DNA of 64,000 bases from Limnoglobus roseus (GTDB taxonomy: Bacteria > Planctomycetota > Planctomycetia > Gemmatales > Gemmataceae), in NCBI RefSeq assembly GCF_008254045.1, contig NZ_CP042425.1:5084001-5148000 (forward strand). Reading direction: 5' to 3'. The position numbers and the translations under genes were made by a program. This document shows positions 8,197 to 17,589 of the stretch, piece after piece (the first letter of the stretch is position 1; each line of letters starts with the position of its first letter). Under the pieces are notes generated by a model that saw only the letters and a list, made by a program, of their open reading frames with translations, did no database searches and was not told where the DNA came from.

Positions 8197-9387
8197 CTAT
8201 TCAATCAGCCGCGCGTCGGCCCAGTTCACATCCGCCTGTACATCACCGCCGGGGCCGAAATCGACGACTAACGTCAGTTCCTTCGCCTTCGCCAGATCGA
8301 CGCTCACCGGAATCGGCCCGCCGACTGCTGTCAACTTCGCGAGCGATTCGAGGGGTTGTTCTTGGCCGTCCACGAGAATCCGCACCTTCGCGGTGCCACG
8401 CTGCCCCGTCTCGGAATCGAGGCCGACGAGGGCCGTGAACCGGCGGTATTTGCCGTACAGGGCGTACGTCAGCGTCGTTCGCGGGTGCGTGCCGAGGCCA
8501 GTATCGAACGTCGACGTGCCGAGTTTGGTCGCGAGCCGCAACGGGCGGGCCTTCACGGTGCGGTTCGCCTGCCACGGCCAAGCGAGATCGTTGAACGGTT
8601 CGATCGCTTCACTCTTGGGCTTCAAGTCCGCAAGGTTGGCGGCCTTGCCCTGTTGAATGTCGAGCGAAACGATTCGATCGACCGGCAGTTCCACGGCCGT
8701 GCCGAAGAACGTGCTGCCACGCAGGGTTGTGGCATCGGCGGTCGCGGTCGCGAAACTGATGCGGGAACCGTCGGTCAGCACCACGCGGCCGAACGGCCCT
8801 TTCACTTTGCGGATGGCACCCAGGCCGGGATTCAACGCCACGGCAGCTACCGCGTTCGCTTCTAACACCGCGGACAGGCCGTCCGTCTTCCGCCGAATTT
8901 GGAGCGACCCGCCCGCCAGGAACTTCTCGATGTCGCCAGCAACGGCGTCGCCGTTGCGCAACAGCACCACGTCCGACTTTCGGCCGGCCTCCAGCCAAAG
9001 GTAACGGTCGGGGAAGTCCGACGCCTCCGCCGGGATGGGAGTCAGCCAGAGTACCTGAACTGCGGGGAGGGGGATGCGAAGACCCTTGCCATTCCAGGTC
9101 GTTTTGAGGGTGATTGAGGTGTCGTCACCGCCGGACAACTCGCCGGCAATGCGGTCGCCGTTCGTCAGAAGGACGCCCGCCGTTCGCGGCCACGCGGGTA
9201 GGGGCGTGTCGGCCCGGCGCAGGGATACGAGGTTTGCGACGGGCTTCCCGTCACCGATCGTGACGGCCCAGTTCTTCGCCAGCGACTGCCACGGCCCCGT
9301 CGCGGGGTCGTCGGCCGTCGTTGCGACGAAGGAAGCAGGTTTGATTTGGCCGAAGGTGGCGGTCAGAACCAGAAGTGAAACAAACAT
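8197..9387 (-). CDS. Secreted NPCBM-domain protein
   Basis: A 396-residue exported protein. The start at 9387 (MFVSLLVLTATFGQ) opens a signal peptide. The frame stays open to a GTG at 9414, but that codon sits in the preceding terminator hairpin. The middle is beta-rich with repeated phrases such as LLTNGDRIAGELSGG and LLRNGDAVAGDIEKF, recalling a repeated SHD1/LSm-like module. The C-terminal ~120 residues fit NPCBM/NEW2 domains (FDTGLGTHPRTTLTYAL, FTALVGLDSETGQRG, LTLVVDFGPGGD), which bind glycans in other proteins. Binding to carbohydrate is an inference. The terminator of the upstream gene suggests its own transcription unit. Confidence 0.75.
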   Translation of the reverse strand: MFVSLLVLTATFGQIKPASFVATTADDPATGPWQSLAKNWAVTIGDGKPVANLVSLRRADTPLPAWPRTAGVLLTNGDRIAGELSGGDDTSITLKTTWNGKGLRIPLPAVQVLWLTPIPAEASDFPDRYLWLEAGRKSDVVLLRNGDAVAGDIEKFLAGGSLQIRRKTDGLSAVLEANAVAAVALNPGLGAIRKVKGPFGRVVLTDGSRISFATATADATTLRGSTFFGTAVELPVDRIVSLDIQQGKAANLADLKPKSEAIEPFNDLAWPWQANRTVKARPLRLATKLGTSTFDTGLGTHPRTTLTYALYGKYRRFTALVGLDSETGQRGTAKVRILVDGQEQPLESLAKLTAVGGPIPVSVDLAKAKELTLVVDFGPGGDVQADVNWADARLIE

Positions 9388-9403
9388 GACAGGCACCCAA
9401 GAA

Positions 9404-9428
9404 AGCCCCGGCACGGTATGCCGGGGCT
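9404..9428 (-). terminator. Hairpin terminator after the esterase-SMP-30 gene
   Basis: A perfect 10-bp stem (9404-9413 with 9419-9428) and 5-base loop. Read on the minus strand it is followed by TTCTT. It lies 10 bases beyond the stop of the upstream minus-strand gene. Confidence 0.7.
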
Positions 9429-9438
9429 GTCGATTCTA

Positions 9439-11136
9439 TCACAACCGCGGCCCCGCCGGCTTGATCGGGGCTTCGAACGTGTTCGCCCCCTTCGCCTTCA
9501 CCTTGCGGGCGTACACTTTGTCGATGCAGGTCGCGTAGAGGATGTCGAAGTCCTTGCCGCCGAAGGCGATGTTGGCGCATTTGCCGTTCGGCGTCGGGAT
9601 GATGCCGTTCACACGGCCGGCTTGGTCGCAGAACTGTACGCCGACGCGAGTGGCCACGTAGAGCACGCCGTTGCGGTCGCACTTCAAACCGTCGGCACTC
9701 GCCTCGTCGGCCGTGTCGGGGGCGTGCAGGTGGAAGTATTTTTGCTTGTGCTTCAGGCTGCCGTCCGGCTGAATCACGAAGCTGTACACCCAGTGCGTGC
9801 GGCTCTCGGCCACGTACAGGAGCGACTGATCGGGCGACACGGTGATGCCGTTGGGGAACTTGATGCCGGTATCGACGAGCTTCTTATCGCCCTTCGCGTT
9901 GACGAAGTAGACTTCGTTCTTGTTGTTGCCGGGGGCCGTCACGAAGAACGTGCCGTTGTGCAAGGTGACGAGGTCGTTCCCGCCGAATCCGTCGGCCAGT
10001 TTCGTCGTCTTCAGGGCCGAGTCGTACTTCGCCACACCAAACCCGCCGCAGCCGTAGAAACTGCCGTCGGGGCCGAACGCGAAGCCGCTCGCCTTGCCGT
10101 TCGTCTCGCTGAACAGGACCGGTTTGCCATCGTCGCCGACCTTGTACGTCTTCGCCTCTGGCACGTCGGTGAAGAAGAGTTCGCCCTTCGCGTTAGCGAT
10201 CGGCCCCTCAGTGAACTTGTACCCTTCGCCGACGAGTTTCCAATCTTCGCCGGGGATGAGCACCGCTTGCATCTGCGAGGAACCCTTGCCCGCCTTGACG
10301 GGTTCCGGCCAGCCCTTCCAGAGCCACTCCATCGCCTCGGGGAAAATCTTCGTGGCGGCCGTGCCGTTGTGCCCGCCCTTGCCCCACTCGTGGTTCACCT
10401 CGTAGCCGGCGAACTTCAGCGACCGTTCCATCTCCTGGTTCGCCATCCACCAGTCGCCGCCGTAGATGTTCTGGTCGGCTTCGCCGTCTTCGAGGAACAC
10501 GCGGATCGGCTTCGGCTCGACCTTGCGGATCAGCGTCGGGTAGACGTTCGCACCGCGGAGGCCGACGTAGGTGCCGATAGAGCTGAACACGCGGCTGAAG
10601 GCGTCCGGCCGTTCCCACGCGGCGGTGAAGGCACACACCGCACCGCTGCTGCCGCCGCCGATGGCCCGGTCGTTGCCGCTCTTGGAGATCTTGATCGCCC
10701 GACCGTCCGCGGTCTTCTTCGTCTCCACGTCCGGCAACAGTTCTTCCAACAGGAACCGGGCGTAAGCGTCGCCGAGGCCGTCGTACTCGAAGCTGCGGTT
10801 GAAGCGGTCGAGGGCCGCCTTGTTGTCAGCGGACTTCACGACGCCGGGGGTGACGAAGACGCCGATGGTGACGGGCATCTTCTTCTCGTGGATTAACTTG
10901 TCGAAGACGGCCGGGGCGTTGTAGCCGATGCCGTCTTGGTTCACGTACACGCATGCTGGCTTTTCGCCGTCGTACTGCTTCGGCACGTAGACGGAATAGG
11001 TGCGGGTGGTGCCGGGGAAGATCTTGCTCGCGTCGAACGTGTACTTGCTCACGTCCCCCTTCGGTGGCGGGTCGTCCGCCCGGGTGACGGTGGTCGCGGC
11101 AAGTAGCAGCGCGAGCGCGGAGAGGAGTCGCATCAT
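9439..11136 (-). CDS. Secreted esterase fused to an SMP-30/gluconolactonase-like propeller
   Basis: A 565-residue two-domain exported enzyme. Signal peptide MMRLLSALALLLAATTVTRA. The N-terminal half is an alpha/beta hydrolase of the enterochelin-esterase type (TRTYSVYVPKQYDGEKPA, a nucleophile-elbow-like GGGSSGAV, and WGKGGHNG supplying a candidate catalytic His). The C-terminal half is an SMP-30/gluconolactonase/LRE-like six-bladed propeller (EGPIANAKGELFFTDV, FPNGITVSPDQSLLYVAES, ADGLKCDRNGVLYVA). The two domains together suggest successive cleavage of an ester or lactone, perhaps from plant or algal polysaccharide, but that is inference. A hairpin terminator follows. Confidence 0.85.
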   Translation of the reverse strand: MMRLLSALALLLAATTVTRADDPPPKGDVSKYTFDASKIFPGTTRTYSVYVPKQYDGEKPACVYVNQDGIGYNAPAVFDKLIHEKKMPVTIGVFVTPGVVKSADNKAALDRFNRSFEYDGLGDAYARFLLEELLPDVETKKTADGRAIKISKSGNDRAIGGGSSGAVCAFTAAWERPDAFSRVFSSIGTYVGLRGANVYPTLIRKVEPKPIRVFLEDGEADQNIYGGDWWMANQEMERSLKFAGYEVNHEWGKGGHNGTAATKIFPEAMEWLWKGWPEPVKAGKGSSQMQAVLIPGEDWKLVGEGYKFTEGPIANAKGELFFTDVPEAKTYKVGDDGKPVLFSETNGKASGFAFGPDGSFYGCGGFGVAKYDSALKTTKLADGFGGNDLVTLHNGTFFVTAPGNNKNEVYFVNAKGDKKLVDTGIKFPNGITVSPDQSLLYVAESRTHWVYSFVIQPDGSLKHKQKYFHLHAPDTADEASADGLKCDRNGVLYVATRVGVQFCDQAGRVNGIIPTPNGKCANIAFGGKDFDILYATCIDKVYARKVKAKGANTFEAPIKPAGPRL

Positions 11137-11185
11137 CGAAGTGCCCTGGGGGTGGGAAGAGTCGTGCGGCGATTGTACGCGAAAA

Positions 11186-12100
11186 CTACTCGATGGCGAC
11201 CGGCTCCGGGGGCGGCGTTCGGGGCTTCCGCGCCCGCGCCATCAGCCACGCCGTCGGGCCGAGGATGAGCAGTGTGCCGAACAGGTTCATCGGCGTGAAC
11301 GTCCGCCAACCGGCTGCCGCCTCGACGACCATCACCATCACGATCTGCGACAGACCGACGACCGCGATTTTCGTAGCCGTCCCCCGCGAGAAGGCGAGGG
11401 TGAGGAAGATTTGCCCGATCATCGCGGTGAAGCCGACGGCCAAGAGGCGGGCGGTCATCTCCGGGATTTCAAACGGTTTCGGCCCGTCCTGCCGCACGGG
11501 GAACAGGAGGAAGCCCGACGCGCACACGACAGTTGCCACGCCGGAGAAGTGGACGACAATTGCCATCGGCGCGAGGGTTTTCAACCGGCTCAGGCCGAGC
11601 ATCGCGAGGGCCGTGAAAAACGCGGCGGCCACGGCCGCGAGTGCCGGCACGAGGCGGAACATGCGGGCGGTCTCGTCTGTCGGATAGACGGCCAGGGCGA
11701 CGCCGACGACGGAGATGCAGACGGCGATCCACACACCGCTGCTGGGTTTTTCGCCGAGCATTGGCCACGACAACACCGCCACCCACACCGGGAAGGTGTT
11801 CGTCAGCGTCAAGACCTCCGAGGCGGTCAGATTGGCCAGCGCGAAGAACGTCGCGAGCATACTGCAACTGCCCGCGATGCTCCGCAGCCAGAGCGCCCGC
11901 GGGCCGACGGCAACCAGCTTGACGCCGGTGACGATGGCGATGAGCAAGGCGAGCAGGAAGGCCACGCTACTGCGAACGGTCGCGATCGTTTGCCACGGGA
12001 CGCGCTCTTGCCCGAGGCGGCTGCTCAGCAGGGACATCGCGGAGAACCAGGCACACCCACACAGCATCCACACGAACGGCCGAATTCCGTGACTACTCAT
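11186..12100 (-). CDS. EamA/DMT-family transporter
   Basis: A 304-residue inner-membrane protein with about ten hydrophobic segments in two EamA repeats. The first runs roughly from MLCGCAWFSAMSLLS to VGVALAVYP, the second from FFTALAMLGLSRL to LLILGPTAWLM. The start at 12100 (MSSHGIRPFVW) is chosen because the frame upstream codes for a hydrophilic, non-membrane stretch. The family exports amino acids, nucleosides or other small metabolites; the substrate is unknown here. It is divergent from the small gene at 12175. Confidence 0.85.
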   Translation of the reverse strand: MSSHGIRPFVWMLCGCAWFSAMSLLSSRLGQERVPWQTIATVRSSVAFLLALLIAIVTGVKLVAVGPRALWLRSIAGSCSMLATFFALANLTASEVLTLTNTFPVWVAVLSWPMLGEKPSSGVWIAVCISVVGVALAVYPTDETARMFRLVPALAAVAAAFFTALAMLGLSRLKTLAPMAIVVHFSGVATVVCASGFLLFPVRQDGPKPFEIPEMTARLLAVGFTAMIGQIFLTLAFSRGTATKIAVVGLSQIVMVMVVEAAAGWRTFTPMNLFGTLLILGPTAWLMARARKPRTPPPEPVAIE

Positions 12101-12174
12101 CCGGCCACGATACGGATTCACTCGGCGGGGAGTATGATGGGCCAACGATTCACTTACCGCCCGAGGCCATCGCG

Positions 12175-12516
12175 ATGTACCCCAGTGGACCCTGGAAGGG
12201 ATTTTGGCATCAGGACATCCACGGCCGTCAGCCAATGGAGCAGTTCGAACTGCACTTCGCTACCGACGGCACGATCACCGGCCGCGGCGTGGACATGGTC
12301 GGGCTTTTTTTCTTTCGGGGGACGTGTCACACGACGACCGGCCAACTCACCATGACGAAGCAGTACGTCGGCAAGCACGCTGTCGAGTACGTCGGTCGCA
12401 GCGACGGGGAAGGGCGGATCGTCGGCACGTGGTCGATCTATGGCATCACGACGGGGCCGTTCAGCCTGCACCCCGTACTCCGTGGCGACGAGCCGATTCA
12501 GGAAATCGTGAAGTGA
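12175..12516 (+). CDS. Small conserved-looking hypothetical protein
   Basis: A 113-residue soluble protein with no signal peptide or membrane segment. It has a compact beta-rich pattern (FWHQDIHGRQPMEQFELHF, DGTITGRGVDMVGLFFFRG, GKHAVEYVGRSDGEGRIVGTW). I do not recognise the family; the layout suggests a small beta-barrel or lipocalin-like fold. It is followed immediately by a long perfect palindrome that probably terminates it. Confidence 0.6.
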   Translation: MYPSGPWKGFWHQDIHGRQPMEQFELHFATDGTITGRGVDMVGLFFFRGTCHTTTGQLTMTKQYVGKHAVEYVGRSDGEGRIVGTWSIYGITTGPFSLHPVLRGDEPIQEIVK

Positions 12517-12523
12517 CAAAGGT

Positions 12524-12597
12524 GAGCGGCCCGGCGTAAGCGGGCCGTGTCTGCGCGAATCAAGGACACGGCCCGCTTACGCCGGGCCGCTCGCTTT
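12524..12597. terminator. 28-bp perfect palindrome, bidirectional terminator or REP-like repeat
   Basis: Arms 12524-12551 and 12565-12592 are perfectly complementary over 28 bp around a 13-base loop, then GCTTTT. It fills the whole gap between two convergent genes. The stem is far longer than a normal terminator. Its core (GGCGTAAGC) resembles that of another long palindrome at 42603-42658, so it may belong to a dispersed family. Confidence 0.75.
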
Positions 12598-14396
12598 TAC
12601 TTCAGCAGCCCGTCCAACTCGTCCACCAGTCGCGAGAACTTTGCCAGGGCCGCGTTCACTGGCTCCGGCGTTTCCATGTCCACGCCGGCGTCGCGGAGCA
12701 GGTCGAGCGGGTCTTTCGACGAGCCGCCGCTGAGGAACCGCAGGTAGGCGTCCAGTTCGTCCGGGCCGCCCTTCGTCACCCGCTCGGCCAGCGCGATCGC
12801 GGCCGACAGGCCGGTGGCGTACTTGTAGACGTAGAACGCCCGGTAGAAGTGCGGGATGCGGAGGCACTCCAACGACAGTTCGTCGTCCAGCACGAATGCC
12901 GGGCCGAAATAGGCGTCGAGCAACTTGCGGTACTCGGCCTTGATCGCCTCCAGTGTCAGCGGCTGATTCTTCTCGACCAACTCGTGCGTCACCTTCTCGA
13001 ACTCGGCGAACATCGTCTGCCGGACGATCGTCCGGCGGATGTCGTCGATCTCGCGGTTGATGAAGTACGCTCGTTCGCGGTCGGTCGTCGCCCGCTTCTT
13101 CATCGCCTCGCCGAGGAGTTGTTCGTTGAACGTGCTCGCCACCTCGGCCACGAAGATCGTGTAGTTCGAGTACTGGTACGGCTGGTTCTTGCTGTAGAAG
13201 CTGTGCATGCTGTGCCCGGCTTCGTGGGCCAGCGTGAAGACGTGGTCCAGCACGTCCGGCTGGTAGTTCATCAGGATGTACGGGTCGCTGTCGAAACACC
13301 CGGACGAGAACGCGCCGCTGTGCTTGCCCTTGTTCTCGTAGCGGTCGCACCAGCGCCCGCGGAGGCCGGTCGCCAAGTTGTCGCAGTAGTGCGAACCCAG
13401 CGGCTTGAGCGCGTCGATGACGAGTTCGACGCCGTCGTTCCACTCGGTCCGCTTTTGCAGGTCGTTGAGGATCGGGATGTACACGTCGTAGAAGTGAATG
13501 TCCGGCAGCTTCATTGCTCGCTGCCGCACGGCGTAATACTTGTGGACGGCCGGCAGGTTCGCCCGCACGGCGGCCAGCAAGTTGTCGTAGACGCTGACCG
13601 GCACCTTGTCAGGGAACAGTGCCGCCTCGCGGGCCGACGGGTAGTTCCGCACGCGGGCGTGGTACACGTCCTGCTTCACGCTCCCGGCTAGTGTCGCCGT
13701 CAGGGTGTTCGCGTGGGCCTGGAACTGGGCGTAGAACTGGTGGAACGCCTTCTTGCGGACCTCCCGGTTCGGGTTCTCCAGGCAGACCATGAACGAACTG
13801 TGACTGAGTTCGATCGTCTCGCCGGGGGCGACCTCGATCGGCCCGAACTGAATGTCGGCGTCGGTCAATTGGTCGAAGACGTTCCGCGGCGTGCCGTGAA
13901 TTTCCATCTGCATCGCCAGCAACCGCTCCTCGCCGGCCAACAGCGTGTGCGGCTTGTAGCGAATCAGGCGTTCGAGCAGCAACTTGTAGGCAACCAGCTT
14001 CGGCGAGTTGATGTACTCCTGAAGCTTCTCGTCCGGCAGGCCTAGAATCTCCGGCCGGAAGAAACTGCCCGCCTCGGCCGCGCGGCTGGCGATGCCCACG
14101 TACCGGGCCTTCATGCCCTGGTACTTCGAGTTCGACACGTCCTCGGTTTCCTTCAGGAACGCATACGTGCCGAGACGGTCGCCAAGGCGTTCCAGCTTCG
14201 TTTCGTAGCGGAGGCAGTCCGACACCACGTCCACCGATTCGCCGAGCTTGCCGCGGTAGTGGTCGTACTCCGGGATCATCTTTTCCCATTCGAGGAAGGC
14301 CGCCTCCCAGGCGTCGTCGTGCGGGAACAGCGACTTCAAATCCCAGGTGTCGGCGGCGGCAACTTCGCTTCGGAGGGGCAGACGTTTCGCGGACAT
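12597..14396 (-). CDS. pepF: Oligoendopeptidase F (M3B metallopeptidase)
   Basis: A 599-residue cytoplasmic zinc peptidase that cleaves peptides of about 7-17 residues. The zinc motif HEAGHSMHSF lies near residue 389, with the family's downstream Glu region (STFNEQLLGEAM). The N-terminus (TWDLKSLFPHDDAWEAAFLEWE) and C-terminus (YLRFLSGGSSKDPLDLLRDAGVDM) are typical of PepF. Length is normal (about 600). A 54-codon membrane-peptide gene lies 35 bases upstream on the same strand and may be cotranscribed. Confidence 0.95.
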   Translation of the reverse strand: MSAKRLPLRSEVAAADTWDLKSLFPHDDAWEAAFLEWEKMIPEYDHYRGKLGESVDVVSDCLRYETKLERLGDRLGTYAFLKETEDVSNSKYQGMKARYVGIASRAAEAGSFFRPEILGLPDEKLQEYINSPKLVAYKLLLERLIRYKPHTLLAGEERLLAMQMEIHGTPRNVFDQLTDADIQFGPIEVAPGETIELSHSSFMVCLENPNREVRKKAFHQFYAQFQAHANTLTATLAGSVKQDVYHARVRNYPSAREAALFPDKVPVSVYDNLLAAVRANLPAVHKYYAVRQRAMKLPDIHFYDVYIPILNDLQKRTEWNDGVELVIDALKPLGSHYCDNLATGLRGRWCDRYENKGKHSGAFSSGCFDSDPYILMNYQPDVLDHVFTLAHEAGHSMHSFYSKNQPYQYSNYTIFVAEVASTFNEQLLGEAMKKRATTDRERAYFINREIDDIRRTIVRQTMFAEFEKVTHELVEKNQPLTLEAIKAEYRKLLDAYFGPAFVLDDELSLECLRIPHFYRAFYVYKYATGLSAAIALAERVTKGGPDELDAYLRFLSGGSSKDPLDLLRDAGVDMETPEPVNAALAKFSRLVDELDGLLK

Positions 14397-14431
14397 GCTT
14401 CATGCTTCCGTGGTGAGGGAAAGCGTTAGTT

Positions 14432-14596
14432 CTAGGACTTTTTCTGCGGATCGGTCGGTGACAGTTCGATACCGTGTTTCCACCAATCCTTGAATTTTGA
14501 GGACAACGTAAGGACATACACGAGCGTGGAAAGGAGAGCCAAACCGGCCACCGCCACGAGCGTGAGCACCAATCCAATCGCCTCCCCGTCAGGCAT
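14432..14596 (-). CDS. 54-residue single-pass membrane peptide
   Basis: A short gene with an ATG at 14596 preceded by GAGGAG at good spacing. The product begins MPDGEAIGL, has one hydrophobic helix (about residues 7-31, with VLTLVAVAGLALLSTLVYV), then a charged tail (KFKDWWKHGIELS) ending in Lys-Lys-Ser. One transmembrane segment is predicted. It lies just upstream of pepF on the same strand, which suggests cotranscription. I do not recognise a family. The good ribosome binding site and the coherent hydrophobic and charged blocks argue it is real. Confidence 0.6.
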   Translation of the reverse strand: MPDGEAIGLVLTLVAVAGLALLSTLVYVLTLSSKFKDWWKHGIELSPTDPQKKS

Positions 14597-14761
14597 GGCG
14601 TTCTCCTCTCACGGCTCTCGATTTGTCAGATTGTGCCGATCAGAGCGATTCTACGGAACCACGATTCGCCCGGAGTTTTCGCGACACTGCTTGCAGCTTA
14701 CCCAGCTTATCCAGTACTGTGAGGGGACCGCCATCTTGTCCCCGCACTGAGGAAGCCATCC

Positions 14762-17527
14762 ATGTCGCTTCGCCGACTTGCCGCATTGACGATGGGTGCC
14801 GGTCTTGTGGCGATCGCCACCGGCCCAGCCGTCAGCCAGTCGCCCACGCCGGCCCCGGCGGCCATGCCCGAGAAGAAGTTCCCCGACTTTGAGAGCGTCG
14901 TCCGCGGGGCGAAGGTGTCGGACGGATTGTTCACCCTGCACCACAAGGACGAAAACGTCTTCGCCGAGATCACGCCGTTTCAACTCGACCACCCGTTCCT
15001 CATGCCGATTTCGGTCGTCCGCGGGGCGGGCATGGGCGGCAGCACGCTGAACTTCGACGAACAGTGGGTCGTGCTGTTCAAGCGGGTCGGCGACAAAGTC
15101 CACCTCGTCCGCCGCAACGTGCGGTTCACGGCCAAGAGCGGCACCCCGGCCGCGAAAGCCGTCGAGACGACCTACGCCGACAGTGTGCTGATGGCACTGC
15201 CGATCAAGGCACTCAACCCGATGAAGGGGTCGATCCTCATCGACCTGAACACGATCTTCTTCGGCGACTTGGCCGAACTCGGCCTCGGTTCTCTCGACAC
15301 GAATCGCACGACCTGGGGGAAGATCAAGGCGTTCAAGAAGAACGTCGAACTCCAGGTTCAGGCGACGTTCAACGGCAGCCGGCGACGGATGTTCTCCGGG
15401 GCCGACGACGTAATCGACGGCCGCGGCACGACCGTGACGGTGCAGTACGGGTTCGTCGAACTGCCGGACTTCGGGTATCAGCCGCGGTACGCCGACAACC
15501 GCGTCGGGCACTTCTTGTCGGCCGTCAAGGACTTCTCGAAAGAGAACCCGGACACGAGTTTCGTGCGGATGGTTAACCGCTGGCGGCTGGAACGCCCGGC
15601 ATCTGCCCCGCCGTGGAAGGACGGTGGCAAGCTCGTCCCGCCGGTGAAGCCGATCGTCTTCTGGATCGAGAACTCGGTCCCGGAAGAATTCCGCACGGCG
15701 GTTCGCGAGGGCATCCTCGAATGGAACAAGGCGTTCGAGAAGATCGGTTTCAAGAACGCGATCGAAGTGCGGCAGCAAGAGGCCGGCGAGTTCGACCCGG
15801 AAGACATCACTTACAGTACCTTCCGCTGGATCGCGTCGGACGTGCCGTTCGCCATCGGGCCGAGCCGGGCGAACCCGCTGACGGGCGAAATCCTCGACGC
15901 CGACATCCTCTTCGACGCGAGCTACATCCAGTACTACAAGACCGAGCAGCGCATCTTCCGCGACGACAAGGGTCGACTGATCGAGCCGGTCAGCGACATC
16001 CGCGCGAGTCAGAAGGGCTGGGACTTGCCCCTTCACCCGCTCGCCTTCCGCGGCAGCCCGCTCAGTTGGAACGACAAGGACGACGGTGCCCCGATCACGC
16101 CAGAGGCTCGCCAGATGCAGCGGTTGCACGCGATCCGCAACGGCTACTGCCAGTGCGCAGCCCACAAGCGGGGCGAGTTGGCGATGGCCGTGATGTCGGC
16201 CGCCGTCGGCGTCGTGAAGGACGGGGAGAAGGTTCCCGACGAGTTGCTGCAACAGGCCGTGAAGGAAACGACGATGCACGAGGTTGGGCACACGCTCGGC
16301 CTGCGGCACAACTTCAAGGCCAGCACGATGCTGCCGAACGAAAAACTGCACGACACGACGATCACCCGCAAGCAAGGCCTCGTCGGCAGTGTCATGGACT
16401 ACAACCCCGCCAACATCGCCCCGCCCGGCGTCAAGCAGGGCGACTACTTCACCACCACGCTCGGGCCGTACGACTACTGGGCCATCGAGTACGCCTACCG
16501 GCCGATCTCCGGCGGCACGGAAGGTGAACTCTCCGAGTTGAAGAAGATCGCGTCGAAGGTGGCCGACCCGAACCTCGTGTACGGCACCGATGAGGACGTG
16601 TTCGGGAGTGCCGACCCGTTCATCAACCGCTGGGATCTGGGGGCCGACCCGATGCAGTTCGGCAAGGACCGCATCAAGGTCGCGCAAGACCTCCTCGGCA
16701 AGCTCGCGGACAAGGCCGTTGAGAACGGCGAAAGCTACTCCCGGCTGCGGCTGGCGTTCAACCACGTCATGCAGAGTTACGGCAACGCGGCCTTCCTGAC
16801 GGCCCGGCACGTCGGCGGCATCGTCGTCAACCGCGACTTCAAGGGCGACCCGAACGGCCGCGACCCGCTCGTGCCGGTGAAGGCCGACAAGCAGCGGGAG
16901 GCGCTGACGTTCCTGAAGGACAACATCCTGACCGACAAACCGTTCGCCTTCCCGCCGGAACTGCTCCGGAAGCTCGTGGTGCAGAAGTGGTCGCACTGGG
17001 GCACGAAGATGAGCTTCGGCGGCGGCGAGTACCCGGTGAACGAGAAGGTGCTGGCGATTCAGGAGACGGTCCTCGACGAACTGCTCGACGGCGGCACGCT
17101 CGCCCGCTTGCAGAACAGCGCCCGCATGGTCGGCAAGGACGAGAAGCCGGTGATGATCGCCGAGGTGTTCCGCACGCTGACCGACTCGATCTTCACCGAC
17201 CTGCCGACGGACGGCAAAGTCTCCTCCACGAAGTCGTCTGTGGTGCTACGCAACCTCCAGCGGGCGTACCTCGGCCGGTTGGCGAACATGGTCGTCGGGT
17301 CGAAGAACGACGGCGGCAGTTTCGTGATCTTCCTCGGCAACTCCGACGTGCCGCCGGACGCCCGGAGCCTCGCCCGCAAGCACCTCCGCGACATCGGCAA
17401 GCGGATCGACGAATCGCTGAAGGCGGGCGGAAAGGGGACGGACGACGAAGCCGTTGCCTTCCTGGAAGAATCGAAGGAGCGGATCGCAAAGATTCTCGAC
17501 GCGAAGGTGACGGCCAACGAGCCGTGA
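14762..17527 (+). CDS. Secreted zinc-dependent metalloprotease (DUF5117/DUF4953 type)
   Basis: A 921-residue exported protease. It has a signal peptide (MSLRRLAALTMGAGLVAIATG). The extended zinc motif HEVGHTLGLRHN lies near residue 506, the HExxHxxGxxH of metzincins, followed by a candidate Met-turn (SVMDYNPANI). The N-terminal half fits the DUF5117 domain found before this catalytic region, and the length fits the family. The enzyme probably acts in the periplasm or outside the cell. Substrate unknown. Good codon use throughout, no breaks. Confidence 0.9.
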   Translation: MSLRRLAALTMGAGLVAIATGPAVSQSPTPAPAAMPEKKFPDFESVVRGAKVSDGLFTLHHKDENVFAEITPFQLDHPFLMPISVVRGAGMGGSTLNFDEQWVVLFKRVGDKVHLVRRNVRFTAKSGTPAAKAVETTYADSVLMALPIKALNPMKGSILIDLNTIFFGDLAELGLGSLDTNRTTWGKIKAFKKNVELQVQATFNGSRRRMFSGADDVIDGRGTTVTVQYGFVELPDFGYQPRYADNRVGHFLSAVKDFSKENPDTSFVRMVNRWRLERPASAPPWKDGGKLVPPVKPIVFWIENSVPEEFRTAVREGILEWNKAFEKIGFKNAIEVRQQEAGEFDPEDITYSTFRWIASDVPFAIGPSRANPLTGEILDADILFDASYIQYYKTEQRIFRDDKGRLIEPVSDIRASQKGWDLPLHPLAFRGSPLSWNDKDDGAPITPEARQMQRLHAIRNGYCQCAAHKRGELAMAVMSAAVGVVKDGEKVPDELLQQAVKETTMHEVGHTLGLRHNFKASTMLPNEKLHDTTITRKQGLVGSVMDYNPANIAPPGVKQGDYFTTTLGPYDYWAIEYAYRPISGGTEGELSELKKIASKVADPNLVYGTDEDVFGSADPFINRWDLGADPMQFGKDRIKVAQDLLGKLADKAVENGESYSRLRLAFNHVMQSYGNAAFLTARHVGGIVVNRDFKGDPNGRDPLVPVKADKQREALTFLKDNILTDKPFAFPPELLRKLVVQKWSHWGTKMSFGGGEYPVNEKVLAIQETVLDELLDGGTLARLQNSARMVGKDEKPVMIAEVFRTLTDSIFTDLPTDGKVSSTKSSVVLRNLQRAYLGRLANMVVGSKNDGGSFVIFLGNSDVPPDARSLARKHLRDIGKRIDESLKAGGKGTDDEAVAFLEESKERIAKILDAKVTANEP

Positions 17528-17589
17528 CCTGCCCTTTCGCGTTCCAGGTTGGCTGTGCTAAGCTCGCGACCGCCAAGGAGGGCGAACCG

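Noticed and set aside
9418..10896. A 492-codon plus-strand open frame
   Set aside because: It is the shadow of the esterase-SMP-30 gene, with no recognisable motif.
14651..16996. A 781-codon minus-strand open frame
   Set aside because: It lies entirely antisense to the metalloprotease, whose motifs are clear; long antisense frames are expected at this GC content.
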